Of a stretch of DNA of 64,000 bases, positions 8,531-17,255 are shown one piece after another. The notes beneath the pieces are model-generated. The model did no database searches and was not told where the DNA came from. It saw nothing but the letters and a program-made list of their open reading frames with translations. Numbering within the stretch: position 1 is the first letter of the stretch; every line of letters starts with the position of its first letter. Both the position numbers and the translations under genes were made by a program. The DNA is from Arthrobacter sp. ZGTC412 (GTDB taxonomy: Bacteria; Actinomycetota; Actinomycetes; Actinomycetales; Micrococcaceae). Where the stretch lies: assembly GCF_002929215.1 (NCBI RefSeq), contig NZ_PJII01000009.1:1-64000 (forward strand), read 5' to 3'.

Positions 8531-8577
8531 GGGCCGGGCACCTCATCCATACGGGGCCTTCGGCAGGTGCCGGGCCC
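8531..8577. repeat. Inverted repeat between the TetR gene and the desaturase gene
   Basis: GGGCCGGGCACCT (8531-8543) pairs with AGGTGCCGGGCCC (8565-8577) apart from a central mismatch. It could act as a terminator, an attenuator or a repressor site ahead of the desaturase start at 8609. Confidence 0.4.
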
Positions 8578-8608
8578 GTGAACCTCGACAAAGCAGGAGT
8601 TCCACCGC

Positions 8609-9820
8609 ATGACCACAGTTACCAACAAATCAGACGTTTCCGGGGACGCCGTGCCAGTAGATGTCCCCACGAAGAAGGCACCGGGTGCGGTGAAGATCCG
8701 GCCCGGCGCTCTCGCCGAGTCCGGCGGACCCACGCGCCGGCCCCCGTCCGCCGCGCATCTCTCGGACGAGCAGGTCGCCGAACTGGGCCGCGAGCTGGAC
8801 GCCATCCGCGACGACATCCTTGCCAAACGCGGTGCCTCCGATGCCGCGTACATCCGCCGCTTGATCAAGATCCAGCGCGGCCTGGAGATCTCCGGCCGCG
8901 CCGCCCTGCTGGTCAGCAAGCACAAGGCCGCCTGGGTCACCGGCACCACCCTGCTTAGCCTGGCCAAGATCCTTGAAAACATGGAAATCGGGCACAACGT
9001 CCTGCACGGCCAGTGGGACTGGATGCGGGACCCGGACATCCACTCCACCACCTGGGAGTGGGACTTCGTCACCCCTTCCCGCGCCTGGCAGCACACCCAC
9101 AACGACTCCCACCACCGCTGGACCAACGTGGTGGGCAAGGACAACGACATCGGATTCAACCTGCTGCGGATGGACCCTGAGCAGGAATGGACGCCGTTCA
9201 ACCTGGGCAACCCGCTCTATAACGCGCTGCTGGCGCCGGTCTTCGAGTGGGGCATCGCTATCTACGATCTTGAGCTGACCGAATACAAGGAAGGCAAGAA
9301 GTCCAAGGAGGCCCTCGTCAAGGACCTCAAAGCTCTCGGGCGAAAGGCCCTCAAGCAGTTCACCAAGGACTACGCCGCCACCCCCGCCGTGGCCATGCTC
9401 ACCGGCTCCGGCAAGCGGGCGCTCTACGGCACACTGACTGCCAATGCCGTCCGCAATCTCTGGGCCCACGCCGTCATCTTCTGCGGCCACTTCCCCGAAG
9501 GCACCGACACCTTCACCGAAGAAATGGTGGAAGGCGAAACCCGCGGCGACTGGTACGTCCGTCAGATGATCGGATCCGCCAACATCTCCGGGTCCAAATT
9601 CATGCATCTGATGACCGGCAACCTCTCACACCAGATCGAACACCACCTCTTCCCGGACCTGCCCTCCAACCGGTACGCAGAAATCGCACCCAAGGTCCGC
9701 GAAATCTGCCACCGCTACGGCTTGATCTACACCACCGGCCCCATCTGGAAGCAGGTCGGCTCCACCTGGGCCAAAATCTGCAAGCTCGCACTGCCGCCCA
9801 AAAAGAATAGACAGCACTGA
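8609..9820 (+). CDS. Membrane fatty-acid (acyl-CoA/acyl-lipid) desaturase
   Basis: A 403-residue membrane di-iron desaturase. The three histidine boxes that bind the iron pair are visible: HNVLHGQW (near residue 130), HNDSHHRW (~166) and HQIEHHLF (~345). The HQIEHH form is typical of front-end or delta-type desaturases. The start is set by AGGAG ten bases before the ATG. The enzyme would insert a double bond into membrane acyl chains, using O2 and electrons from a ferredoxin or similar donor not encoded here. The TetR gene just upstream is the likely regulator. About 50 N-terminal residues are hydrophilic and not conserved in the family. Confidence 0.92.
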   Translation: MTTVTNKSDVSGDAVPVDVPTKKAPGAVKIRPGALAESGGPTRRPPSAAHLSDEQVAELGRELDAIRDDILAKRGASDAAYIRRLIKIQRGLEISGRAALLVSKHKAAWVTGTTLLSLAKILENMEIGHNVLHGQWDWMRDPDIHSTTWEWDFVTPSRAWQHTHNDSHHRWTNVVGKDNDIGFNLLRMDPEQEWTPFNLGNPLYNALLAPVFEWGIAIYDLELTEYKEGKKSKEALVKDLKALGRKALKQFTKDYAATPAVAMLTGSGKRALYGTLTANAVRNLWAHAVIFCGHFPEGTDTFTEEMVEGETRGDWYVRQMIGSANISGSKFMHLMTGNLSHQIEHHLFPDLPSNRYAEIAPKVREICHRYGLIYTTGPIWKQVGSTWAKICKLALPPKKNRQH

Positions 9821-9931
9821 CAGCTTGGCCTTCCTGCCATCGGCTCTGCCTAAATCAGTTCCCACTGCTTCTGCAGTCCAGGCAAGGAGATGTTTGTCGG
9901 GTTAGGGTGTGCCCTAGCTGGGCGAACTACC

Positions 9932-9964
9932 GCCGGTGCCCCAGGCGACGCGTCTGGGGCCGGC
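9932..9964 (+). terminator. Hairpin after the desaturase gene
   Basis: GCCGG-T-GCCCCAG pairs with CTGGGGC-CGGC around a 9-nt loop, 112 bp after the desaturase stop. No T-tract follows. The rest of 9821-10350 shows only the operator sequences listed separately. Confidence 0.4.
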
Positions 9965-10152
9965 TACATACGAAGCCCTGCTTGGTCTCGGCAGACGCTG
10001 ATCCGGCGCGCAGCACTGCTCTGCGGTCGGGCTGGTAGGCGTGGGCTTGCACGTGAAACTCCTTTGTTCGAGTTCGGTGGGAACGCCTGACAGGGCGGGA
10101 ATTTTGATGCCGGGAAGCTTGCGCAAAGGGTGCGCGATCTGCCAAAGTATGC

Positions 10153-10303
10153 CAAATCGGTTTTTCGCCCGTCCGGGATGACTTTAGGGCTTACTCCCGG
10201 TGGCCGTCAATAGGTTGAATCCGAGTGATGTGACGCTTGACACTCCTCCATGGTTAGTCCTATGGTGAGTGCCAAGTCGTTTTGGCAAAACGGTTTTTCA
10301 CCC
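10153..10303. promoter_or_regulatory. Paired LacI-type operators of the difructose anhydride operon
   Basis: CAAATCGGTTTTTCGCCC (10153-10170) and CAAAACGGTTTTTCACCC (10286-10303) differ at two positions and start 133 bp apart. The second overlaps a perfect 15-base dyad, CGTTTTG-G-CAAAACG (10278-10292). They lie 182 and 49 bp upstream of the binding-protein start. The LacI repressor encoded in the same operon is the likely ligand; two sites at this distance could support looping. Confidence 0.6.
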
Positions 10304-10351
10304 CAGTTTCAGTCTCGCCAATTCCGTTCGAGAGAAAGTGAGTCGACAGCG

Positions 10352-11632
10352 ATGTCCACTCGAAAGACCATCAACAGGTTCGCCACCATCGGCGGCATCT
10401 GCACCGCCGTCGCACTGGTAGCCACGGGGTGCGGCGCGGGGGGCCCGTCAGCCACGGGTAGCGCCGGCACAAGCACCGTCAATGTCCTCGTCGAAGCTGG
10501 CGGACACGCTGAACTGACGGGCGTCGCCGTACAGTGCAAAAAGGATGCCGGAGTCGACGTGAACTTCGTCGAACTGCCCTACGACGGCATGTTCAACCGG
10601 CTGTCCAGCGAGTTCTCCTCCGGCGCCGTTTCCTTTGACGTCGCAGCCCTGGACTCCGTCTGGCTGCCCAGTTTCAAAGACGCCCTCCAGCCCATCGACG
10701 AAATCTTCACTGACGAGGCCAAAAAGGACATCTTCCCGGCCCTGGTGAAGGAAGCGAACGTGGACGGGCACTTCATCGGCCTGCCCGCCTGGACCAACGC
10801 CGAGATCATCCTCTACCGCAAAGACCTCTTCGAGGATGCCAAGAACAAGGCCGATTTCCAGGCCAAGTACGGCTATGAACTTGCTGCCCCCACCACCTGG
10901 AAGCAGTATCAGGACATCTCCGAGTTCTTCACCAAGGACGGCATGTACGGCACCGATGTCAAGGGTGGCGTGGAAACCGAATGGCTCGCCCATGTCCTGC
11001 AGGCAGGCGGCCCGATGATCCTGGACGAAAACAACAAGGTGGTCATCGACAACGCCGCTCACAAGGAAGCCCTGGACTTCTACGTCAGTCTCACCAAGTC
11101 CGCACCGTCCGGCGCCGCGCAGGTGGATTGGGCTGCCGCCCAGAACCTGTTCAACCAAGGCAAGACCGCAATGACCCGCTTCTGGGCCCATGCTTACCGG
11201 CAGATCCCCAAGGATGCGCCGGTCGCCGGCAAGGTTGGAACGGCACCCATGATCGCCGGCTCCGCCGGTATTGGCGGTGTCCCGGGCCCCTGGTACCTCA
11301 CTGTTCCCAAGGCAACCAAGAACACCGACGCCGCGAAGAAGTTCGTCCAGTGTGCCTACGACCACAACAGCATGGGTATCGAATCCAGCCTCGGCCTTGC
11401 TTCCCGCATCTCCGCTTTCGAGAAGTACCAGGACAAGGAAGGCTACGAAAGCTTCGGCCCGCTGATCGAGACTTTGAACGGCGAAGCCACTGCGACTCGC
11501 CCGGCCACCGACAAGTGGCAGCAGATCGTGGACACCGTGCTGGTTCCCATGCTCCAGAAGGCCGTAGCCGGCGGTGACTCCGCAACCCTCCTCGCTGACG
11601 CCAAAAAGCAGATTGAGGAACTCGTCAAGTAA
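10352..11632 (+). CDS. ABC sugar-binding lipoprotein, first gene of a fructan-sugar operon
   Basis: I take the ATG at 10352 (426 aa): it starts MSTRKTINRF with a lipoprotein signal ending in ALVATGC, where C27 would be lipidated. Longer upstream starts run into the operators. The mature part is a family-1 solute-binding protein (SBP_bac_1) with repeated aromatic residues and the usual EIILYRKDLFED and TAMTRFWAHAYR segments. It should deliver an oligosaccharide to the two permeases that follow. From the downstream enzymes the ligand is probably difructose anhydride III or short fructans. No ATPase gene is in the operon, so a shared MsiK-type ATPase is expected. Confidence 0.92.
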   Translation: MSTRKTINRFATIGGICTAVALVATGCGAGGPSATGSAGTSTVNVLVEAGGHAELTGVAVQCKKDAGVDVNFVELPYDGMFNRLSSEFSSGAVSFDVAALDSVWLPSFKDALQPIDEIFTDEAKKDIFPALVKEANVDGHFIGLPAWTNAEIILYRKDLFEDAKNKADFQAKYGYELAAPTTWKQYQDISEFFTKDGMYGTDVKGGVETEWLAHVLQAGGPMILDENNKVVIDNAAHKEALDFYVSLTKSAPSGAAQVDWAAAQNLFNQGKTAMTRFWAHAYRQIPKDAPVAGKVGTAPMIAGSAGIGGVPGPWYLTVPKATKNTDAAKKFVQCAYDHNSMGIESSLGLASRISAFEKYQDKEGYESFGPLIETLNGEATATRPATDKWQQIVDTVLVPMLQKAVAGGDSATLLADAKKQIEELVK

Positions 11633-11637
11633 GACCT

Positions 11638-11674
11638 CCGCGGCCGGCACCTGACTGACCGGTACCGGCCGCGG
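11638..11674 (+). terminator. Intercistronic hairpin between binding protein and permease genes
   Basis: CCGCGGCCGGCACC pairs with GGTACCGGCCGCGG with one mismatch. It sits directly after the binding-protein stop and before the first permease. Such hairpins stabilise the upstream message or reduce read-through, so that more binding protein than permease is made. Confidence 0.55.
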
Positions 11675-11699
11675 ACCCCAACCAGCGGAAGAGAAAACC

Positions 11700-12587
11700 T
11701 TGCGTATCTCCGATCGCCGCTTCGCATTGTTCCTAATGACACCAGCGGCGCTGTTCCTGGCAGTATTTGTCGCCTTCCCGCTGTTCCGCCTCGTTGCGGA
11801 CAGCTTCTTCAAGATCTCACCGATCGCCGGCGGCCCCCGCGACTTCGTGGGCCTGGATAACTACTTCCGGGCCTTCGCCTCCGACGCCTTCATCGGTGCC
11901 GGCTGGCGGACCTTGGCCTACACCTTGATCGTGGTCACCCTCGAATTCGCCCTTGGCCTCGGCATGGCACTGCTGTTCACCACACTGGGACGAAGCTCCC
12001 AAATCTGGCGGACCGTATTCATGTACCCGCTGATGATCGCCCCGATCGTGGCAGGCCTCCTATGGAAGTTCCTGATGATCGATAACTTCGGCCTCATCGG
12101 GACCCTCCTGCACCAGGCCGGCATCCTGTCCAACCCCAACCAGATCGGCTGGCTCTCGGACCCGAACATTGTGCTCTACTCCGTTGCCATTCCGGACATC
12201 TGGCTGACCACGTCCTTCATGTGCCTGGTACTCTTCGCCGGGCTGCAGAACATTCCAGGCGACCTGATCGAAGCAGCACGCCTGGACGGCGCACGCGCAC
12301 CGGCCATGCTGTTCCGCATCATCCTGCCGCTCCTGCGGCCGGTCATCGCGGTGGCCCTGGTGGTCCGTGGCATAGACGCGGCCCGGGCCTTTGACACCAT
12401 CCTTATTCAAACCAACGGCGGGCCGCAGTCCGCCTCGGAAACCATGAGCCTGCTCATTTACCGGACCATGATCCGCTTCGGCGATCCCGGGCTGGCAAGC
12501 GCCATGGGCACCCTATACCTGCTGGCGATGCTCGCCGTCGCCTTCGTTGCGGTGACCACCATCTGGCGGCCAGGAAAGGACAACTGA
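11700..12587 (+). CDS. ABC sugar transporter permease (MalF/UgpA type)
   Basis: A 295-residue permease starting at TTG (11700), with GGAAGAG about 5 bases upstream. It has six membrane helices and the EAA loop near residues 195-215 (IEAARLDGARAPAMLFRIILPLL) that contacts the ATPase. The N-terminus MRISDRRFALFLMTPAALFL is typical of the MalF branch. It forms a heterodimer with the next permease, whose start codon overlaps its stop by one base (TGATG). Substrate by context: a fructose disaccharide anhydride or fructo-oligosaccharide. Confidence 0.92.
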   Translation: MRISDRRFALFLMTPAALFLAVFVAFPLFRLVADSFFKISPIAGGPRDFVGLDNYFRAFASDAFIGAGWRTLAYTLIVVTLEFALGLGMALLFTTLGRSSQIWRTVFMYPLMIAPIVAGLLWKFLMIDNFGLIGTLLHQAGILSNPNQIGWLSDPNIVLYSVAIPDIWLTTSFMCLVLFAGLQNIPGDLIEAARLDGARAPAMLFRIILPLLRPVIAVALVVRGIDAARAFDTILIQTNGGPQSASETMSLLIYRTMIRFGDPGLASAMGTLYLLAMLAVAFVAVTTIWRPGKDN

Positions 12588-13534
12588 TGCGCGTCGCTGA
12601 ACGAACAACGCAAGACGCCGGGGCGCCGGCTGGAGTATCCGTGGAACCTGCCCTGCGCCCTGCGACACGCGCCAGGAAGCGCCGGGGCGTCAATCGTGAA
12701 GGCCTGGAGGCGGGCCGTCGAAGCACCAGGACCCTGCTATGGATCCTCCTCGCGGTGGCGATGGTGCTCTACGGATTCCCGTTCCTGTACCTGCTTTTCA
12801 CATCCTTCAAGACGCCAATCGACACCATCGCGGTGCCGCCGACCATCCTCCCGAGGGAATGGACGCTGGAGAACTACACCAACGCGCTGGGCCGCAGCGG
12901 GGTGGTGGCCTCCTTCATCAACAGCATCCAGACAGCCATCATCAGCACAGTGCTTTCGCTGGTGCTGGCGGTACCGGCGGCCTACGGCATCACCAGGTAC
13001 AAGACCCTCAGCGGCCGGATCTTCATCATGGCCGCCTTGGTCACGCGCATGGTGCCGCCGGTGGCGATCGGTATTCCGCTGGCCTCGATGATGGCAACCA
13101 TGGGGCTGTCCGATACACCGATCGCGCTGTCCATCGCCCACACCACCATCTCGCTGCCGCTCTCCATCTGGTTGATGTCCAGCTTCTTCGAAGCAGTGCC
13201 GAAAGACCTGGAGGAAGCTGCCACTGTGGATGGCTGCAGCAGGATCGGAGCCCTGTGGCGGGTGGTGATACCTGTGGTCTCCGGCGGCATCGCCGTCACC
13301 GCGATCTTCGCCTTCCTGGCCTCCTGGAACGAGTTCCTCTTCGCACTCCTGATGACAGCGATCCGCTCCCAGACAACGCCCGTGGTGATCGCAAACTTCC
13401 AGACCCAGTTCGGCCTGGACTGGGGATCCATGACGGCGCTTGCCGCGGTCTACTCCATCCCGGTCATCATCCTGACCCTCCTCTTGCAGCGCAAGATCGT
13501 CGCGGGCATGACGCTCGGCGCCGTCAAGGGCTAG
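12587..13534 (+). CDS. ABC sugar transporter permease (MalG/UgpE type)
   Basis: 315 residues, six membrane helices after a ~40-residue hydrophilic N-terminus. The EAA loop LEEAATVDGCSRIGALWRVVIP is clear at ~205-226, and the protein ends in GMTLGAVKG, the usual MalG tail. Its ATG overlaps the stop of the preceding permease, so the two are translated in a coupled way and form the transmembrane channel together. No ATPase gene follows; a LacI gene comes next after 67 bp. Confidence 0.92.
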   Translation: MRVAERTTQDAGAPAGVSVEPALRPATRARKRRGVNREGLEAGRRSTRTLLWILLAVAMVLYGFPFLYLLFTSFKTPIDTIAVPPTILPREWTLENYTNALGRSGVVASFINSIQTAIISTVLSLVLAVPAAYGITRYKTLSGRIFIMAALVTRMVPPVAIGIPLASMMATMGLSDTPIALSIAHTTISLPLSIWLMSSFFEAVPKDLEEAATVDGCSRIGALWRVVIPVVSGGIAVTAIFAFLASWNEFLFALLMTAIRSQTTPVVIANFQTQFGLDWGSMTALAAVYSIPVIILTLLLQRKIVAGMTLGAVKG

Positions 13535-13601
13535 ACAAAGCAACGAGTAGCCTACTGGTAACCCCCAGGGGCATCACAAACCATAAGGACGTGGGAGACA
13601 G

Positions 13602-14645
13602 ATGAGCAACAAGAACATCGGTATCAAGGACGTGGCCGTTGCCGCCGGCGTGTCCGTGACAACTGTCTCCCACGTCCTGAACGACGTTTCCTATGCACGT
13701 ATCAGCCCCGTAACCAGGGACAAGGTCAGGTCCGCGGCCGAGGAGCTCGGTTATGGGCCCAACCGCCTTGCCCAGGCCCTGCGTACGCAACGGACCGGGA
13801 TGCTGGGCCTGGTCAGCGAGGATATCGCCACCACGCCGCACGCGGGCCGGATCATCCTCGGCGCTGACGAGGCCGCCAAGGCCCGGGGGTACAACCTCAT
13901 GATCATCAATACCTCCGGCTCAGCCAGCCTGGCGTCCCGGCAGGCCGACGTCGAGGCCCTCCTGGAACACCAGGTGGATGGAATCCTCTACGCCACGATG
14001 TATCACCGCAATGTGGAGCTACCGGCCAACCTCGGCAGCGTGCCCTCGGTCCTGGTTGACTCCGTGGCCACCGGCGGAAACATCACAGCCGTGATCCCGG
14101 ACGAAATAGGTGGTGCACGCTCCGCCGTGCGGGCACTCCTCGAAGCGGGCCATACCCGTATCGGCTTCATCAACAACACCGACGATGTCCCCGCAACCCG
14201 CCACCGGCTCCGGGGCTTCCGGACCACGCTGACTGAAGCAGGGCTCGACAGCGAAGCGGCACCGGTCGAGTCCGAGGTCTCCGAGGTGCAGGGCGGCTAC
14301 GAGGCGGCCCGGCGGATCCTGGCACGCAAGAACCGGCCCACCGGCTTGTTCTGCTACAACGACCGGATGGCGATGGGAGCCTACCGCGCCGCTGCTGAGT
14401 TGGGACTTAGCATCCCCGCTGACCTTTCCGTCGTGGGCTTCGATGACCAGGAACTGATCGCCGCCAACCTTCACCCGGGCCTCACCACCGTGGCCCTGCC
14501 TCACTACGAAATGGGTGCCTGGGCCACCGAGCACCTGATTGACGCCGTAGAGGGAAAGACCGACCTTACCCTCATGGCACTTCACCCGACCATTCTGAGC
14601 TGCCCCCTCGTGCGCCGTGATTCCATCACGGCTCCCCGGCAGTAG
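13602..14645 (+). CDS. LacI-family repressor of the difructose anhydride operon
   Basis: The 347-residue protein has the LacI DNA-binding head (residues 5-55: IKDVAVAAGVSVTTVSHVLN) with the hinge helix at NRLAQALRTQRTG, then a periplasmic-binding-protein-like effector domain (60-340) with typical GFDDQELIAANLHPGLTTV. It lies inside the operon between the transporter and the enzyme genes, so it is likely to be autoregulated through the paired sites at 10153-10303. The inducer would be the imported sugar or an intermediate such as inulobiose or fructose; this is inference. Confidence 0.92.
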   Translation: MSNKNIGIKDVAVAAGVSVTTVSHVLNDVSYARISPVTRDKVRSAAEELGYGPNRLAQALRTQRTGMLGLVSEDIATTPHAGRIILGADEAAKARGYNLMIINTSGSASLASRQADVEALLEHQVDGILYATMYHRNVELPANLGSVPSVLVDSVATGGNITAVIPDEIGGARSAVRALLEAGHTRIGFINNTDDVPATRHRLRGFRTTLTEAGLDSEAAPVESEVSEVQGGYEAARRILARKNRPTGLFCYNDRMAMGAYRAAAELGLSIPADLSVVGFDDQELIAANLHPGLTTVALPHYEMGAWATEHLIDAVEGKTDLTLMALHPTILSCPLVRRDSITAPRQ

Positions 14646-14684
14646 GCAGCCAGACCCTTCCGCTTCCCAAGAGGACCGCCAGAC

Positions 14685-16268
14685 ATGTCCAGTTACATTG
14701 ATGCCGCACGCCCGGAAACAGCGCCTTCAGAGACTTCCAGGTTCCGGCCTGCTATTCACTTCACGGCAAGGAATACTTGGCTGAACGATCCCAACGGACT
14801 GGTTTTCTACGACGGCGTGTACCACCTCTTTTTCCAGAACAACCCGTACGGCAACGTTTGGGGCCACATGTCCTGGGGCCACGCCACCTCCCGTGATTTG
14901 CTGCACTGGACCGAACACCCTGTTGCCATTGCCTGCGACGAGGAAGAGGACATCTACTCGGGAAGCGTCGTAGTGGACCGCGGCAACACGTCGGGATTCG
15001 GCACGGCAGAAGCACCTGCGCTTGTAGCCATCTACACCAGCGCCTACAAAACCGCATCCGAACACAGCGGCACCCAGGCGCAGTCTCTGGCTTACAGCAC
15101 AGACGCAGGAATGACATGGCAGAAATACGGGAACAACCCTGTCCTCACCAGGAACTCCGCGAACTTCCGCGATCCCAAAGTCTTCCGATATGAAGGGGAC
15201 CAGGGTTCCTGCTGGGTCATGGTCGCCGTCGAAGCCCAGCACCAAAAGGTGGTTTTCTACCGTTCGGAAGACCTCAAATCCTGGGACTTCCTGAGCAACT
15301 TCGGCCCGGCCAACGCGGACGCCGGCGAGTGGGAATGCCCCGATCTCTTTCCCCTGGCAGTGGACGGCGACCCGGAGAACATCAAGTGGGTGCTGATCGT
15401 CAACGTCAATCCGGGGGCTGTGGCAGGAGGTTCCGGCGGCCAGTACTTCGTGGGGAACTTCGACGGCATCAGCTTCACCCCGGACCCGGGCTCCGTCACC
15501 GCGCCCGAAGGGCTGGCCTCCCTCTCCCAGCCCGCGGCGGCCTCTGCCGCCTTGCAGCAATGCCTGTGGCTGGACTGGGGGCGGGACTGCTACGCCTCCG
15601 TGTCCTTTAGCAACGTCCCGGACGGCCGGCGCATCCTGATCGGCTGGATGAACAACTGGGACTACGCCAACGAGCTGCCCACCGACCCCTGGCGGTCCTC
15701 GATGACCCTTGCCCGGGAAGTGCGCCTCACTGCAGTCAACGGCTCCGCCCGTCTCATCCAGCAACCGGTCCTGGCTGGCGCGCCAGCGGAAGAAGGGCTG
15801 CCCACTGCCGCGGACCTGATGGATGCGGACACGTTTGAGCTGCGGAATTCAGCCCTCCGGTTGCCGGACGCGGTTCCCGGCAGCGCCCTCATTATCGAGG
15901 CAGACATACTGCCCGGCAGCGCCAAACGTTTTGATGTCCGGCTTCTTGGAAGCAGTGACGCGAGCAAGGGCATCGTCCTTAGCTACGACACGGCCAGCGC
16001 CCAACTCGTCCTTGACCGCAGGCAGTCAGGAAACACGGGCTTCCACGGGAAATTCGCTTCTGTGGAGTCAGTACCGGTTGACCTTGAAAACGGTGTCCTC
16101 AAGCTGCTCATCGTCGTGGACCACTGCTCCGTCGAAGTGTTCGCCCAAGGCGGCGCGGTGGTCCTGACTGACCTCGTCTTCCCCGACACCGACAGCCCGG
16201 AGAATTGGCTATCCGTTGAAGAGGGCTCCGCAACCATCCTGAAGCTCGCCGTCTCAACACTCTTCTGA
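14685..16268 (+). CDS. Cytoplasmic GH32 beta-fructofuranosidase / exo-fructanase
   Basis: 527 residues, starting 39 bp after the LacI gene. The GH32 signatures are present: nucleophile D35 in WLNDPNG, the RDP motif (162-164) that stabilises the transition state, and the acid/base E217 in EWECPD. A five-bladed propeller (~20-350) is followed by the usual beta-sandwich domain (~380-525). There is no signal peptide, so it acts inside the cell on imported sugar, releasing fructose from the non-reducing end of an inulin- or levan-type disaccharide. Between the importer and the GH91 gene, its most natural substrate is inulobiose. Sucrose is an alternative. Confidence 0.92.
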   Translation: MSSYIDAARPETAPSETSRFRPAIHFTARNTWLNDPNGLVFYDGVYHLFFQNNPYGNVWGHMSWGHATSRDLLHWTEHPVAIACDEEEDIYSGSVVVDRGNTSGFGTAEAPALVAIYTSAYKTASEHSGTQAQSLAYSTDAGMTWQKYGNNPVLTRNSANFRDPKVFRYEGDQGSCWVMVAVEAQHQKVVFYRSEDLKSWDFLSNFGPANADAGEWECPDLFPLAVDGDPENIKWVLIVNVNPGAVAGGSGGQYFVGNFDGISFTPDPGSVTAPEGLASLSQPAAASAALQQCLWLDWGRDCYASVSFSNVPDGRRILIGWMNNWDYANELPTDPWRSSMTLAREVRLTAVNGSARLIQQPVLAGAPAEEGLPTAADLMDADTFELRNSALRLPDAVPGSALIIEADILPGSAKRFDVRLLGSSDASKGIVLSYDTASAQLVLDRRQSGNTGFHGKFASVESVPVDLENGVLKLLIVVDHCSVEVFAQGGAVVLTDLVFPDTDSPENWLSVEEGSATILKLAVSTLF

Positions 16269-16279
16269 AAGGCCGAAAA

Positions 16280-17230
16280 ATGCCCATAGTCCCGTACCTA
16301 GACAGTGACGCTCGACGGGGGATTGATGTCATCGTTGTTGGCGAAGCCCTCGTGGACATCGTTGTTTCTCCCCGAGGCACTGTGGAACATCCCGGTGGAT
16401 CACCCGCCAACGTCGCTTACGGGTTGGGACGGCTGCATGCAGTCACCGCATTGCTGACCTCTATCGGCGACGACCACCATGGCGCCGCCATCGAGCAGCA
16501 CCTCCGGAGTGCCGGCGTCACTCTCTTGCCCGGTTCCAGGCGTGGCGGCGGAACCGCTACGGCGACGGCGGTCCTGGCGTCGGATGGTTCAGCACACTAT
16601 GACTTCGACATCCAATGGGACCTCCCGCGGATCGCTCCGGCGACCCTTCCCAAGATCCTGCACACTGGCTCGATAGCGACCTTCCTGTCCCCGGGAGCGG
16701 CAGCAGTAAGGGAGCTTATCGAGCAATCACACCCGCGGTGTATCGTCACTTACGATCCCAACATCCGCCCTGCACTGCTCGGCAGCCACTTTGAAGCAAA
16801 AACCATCTTCGAGGAACTTGTCCCGTTCACGGAGGTCGTTAAACTCAGCGACGAGGACGCACGCTGGCTCTATCCGCGGCTGTCCCTGGAGGACATCCCA
16901 CAACGGATCCTTGAACTGGGGACCGGGCTCGTCGCCGTCACCATGGGAGCAGAGGGATCCCTGCTCACGACGGCTAGCGCATGCGTAGCGGTTCCCGCGG
17001 TGAGGTCCGCCGTCATCGACACCATCGGGGCGGGCGACTCGTACATGTCCGCCCTGATTTACGGACTTCTCATGCGCGGAGCAGACGGGCTGGCACCGTC
17101 GGTGCTGGAGTCGCTGGGCCGGATGGCCGCCAAAGCAGCGGCCATCACAGTACGCCGCCCCGGCGCACAGCCTCCAACACTGGAGGAACTACGGGAGGAA
17201 CTCCCGGAGCATGAACCCGTGGCGCAATGA
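16280..17230 (+). CDS. PfkB-family sugar kinase, probably fructokinase
   Basis: 316 residues. The N-terminal ribokinase signature is VGEALVDIVVSPRG followed by HPGGSPANVAYGLGRL (~residues 39-54), and the C-terminal signature with the catalytic aspartate is DTIGAGDSYMSALIYGL (~247-263). PfkB kinases phosphorylate fructose, ribose, adenosine or related sugars. Placed 11 bp after a GH32 that releases fructose, fructokinase (fructose to fructose-6-phosphate) is the best reading. The exact start is open: a second possible start is a few codons in, where the conserved part DVIVVGEALVDI begins. Confidence 0.88.
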   Translation: MPIVPYLDSDARRGIDVIVVGEALVDIVVSPRGTVEHPGGSPANVAYGLGRLHAVTALLTSIGDDHHGAAIEQHLRSAGVTLLPGSRRGGGTATATAVLASDGSAHYDFDIQWDLPRIAPATLPKILHTGSIATFLSPGAAAVRELIEQSHPRCIVTYDPNIRPALLGSHFEAKTIFEELVPFTEVVKLSDEDARWLYPRLSLEDIPQRILELGTGLVAVTMGAEGSLLTTASACVAVPAVRSAVIDTIGAGDSYMSALIYGLLMRGADGLAPSVLESLGRMAAKAAAITVRRPGAQPPTLEELREELPEHEPVAQ

Positions 17231-17255
17231 GGAACCACACGAAAGGGAAGAACCT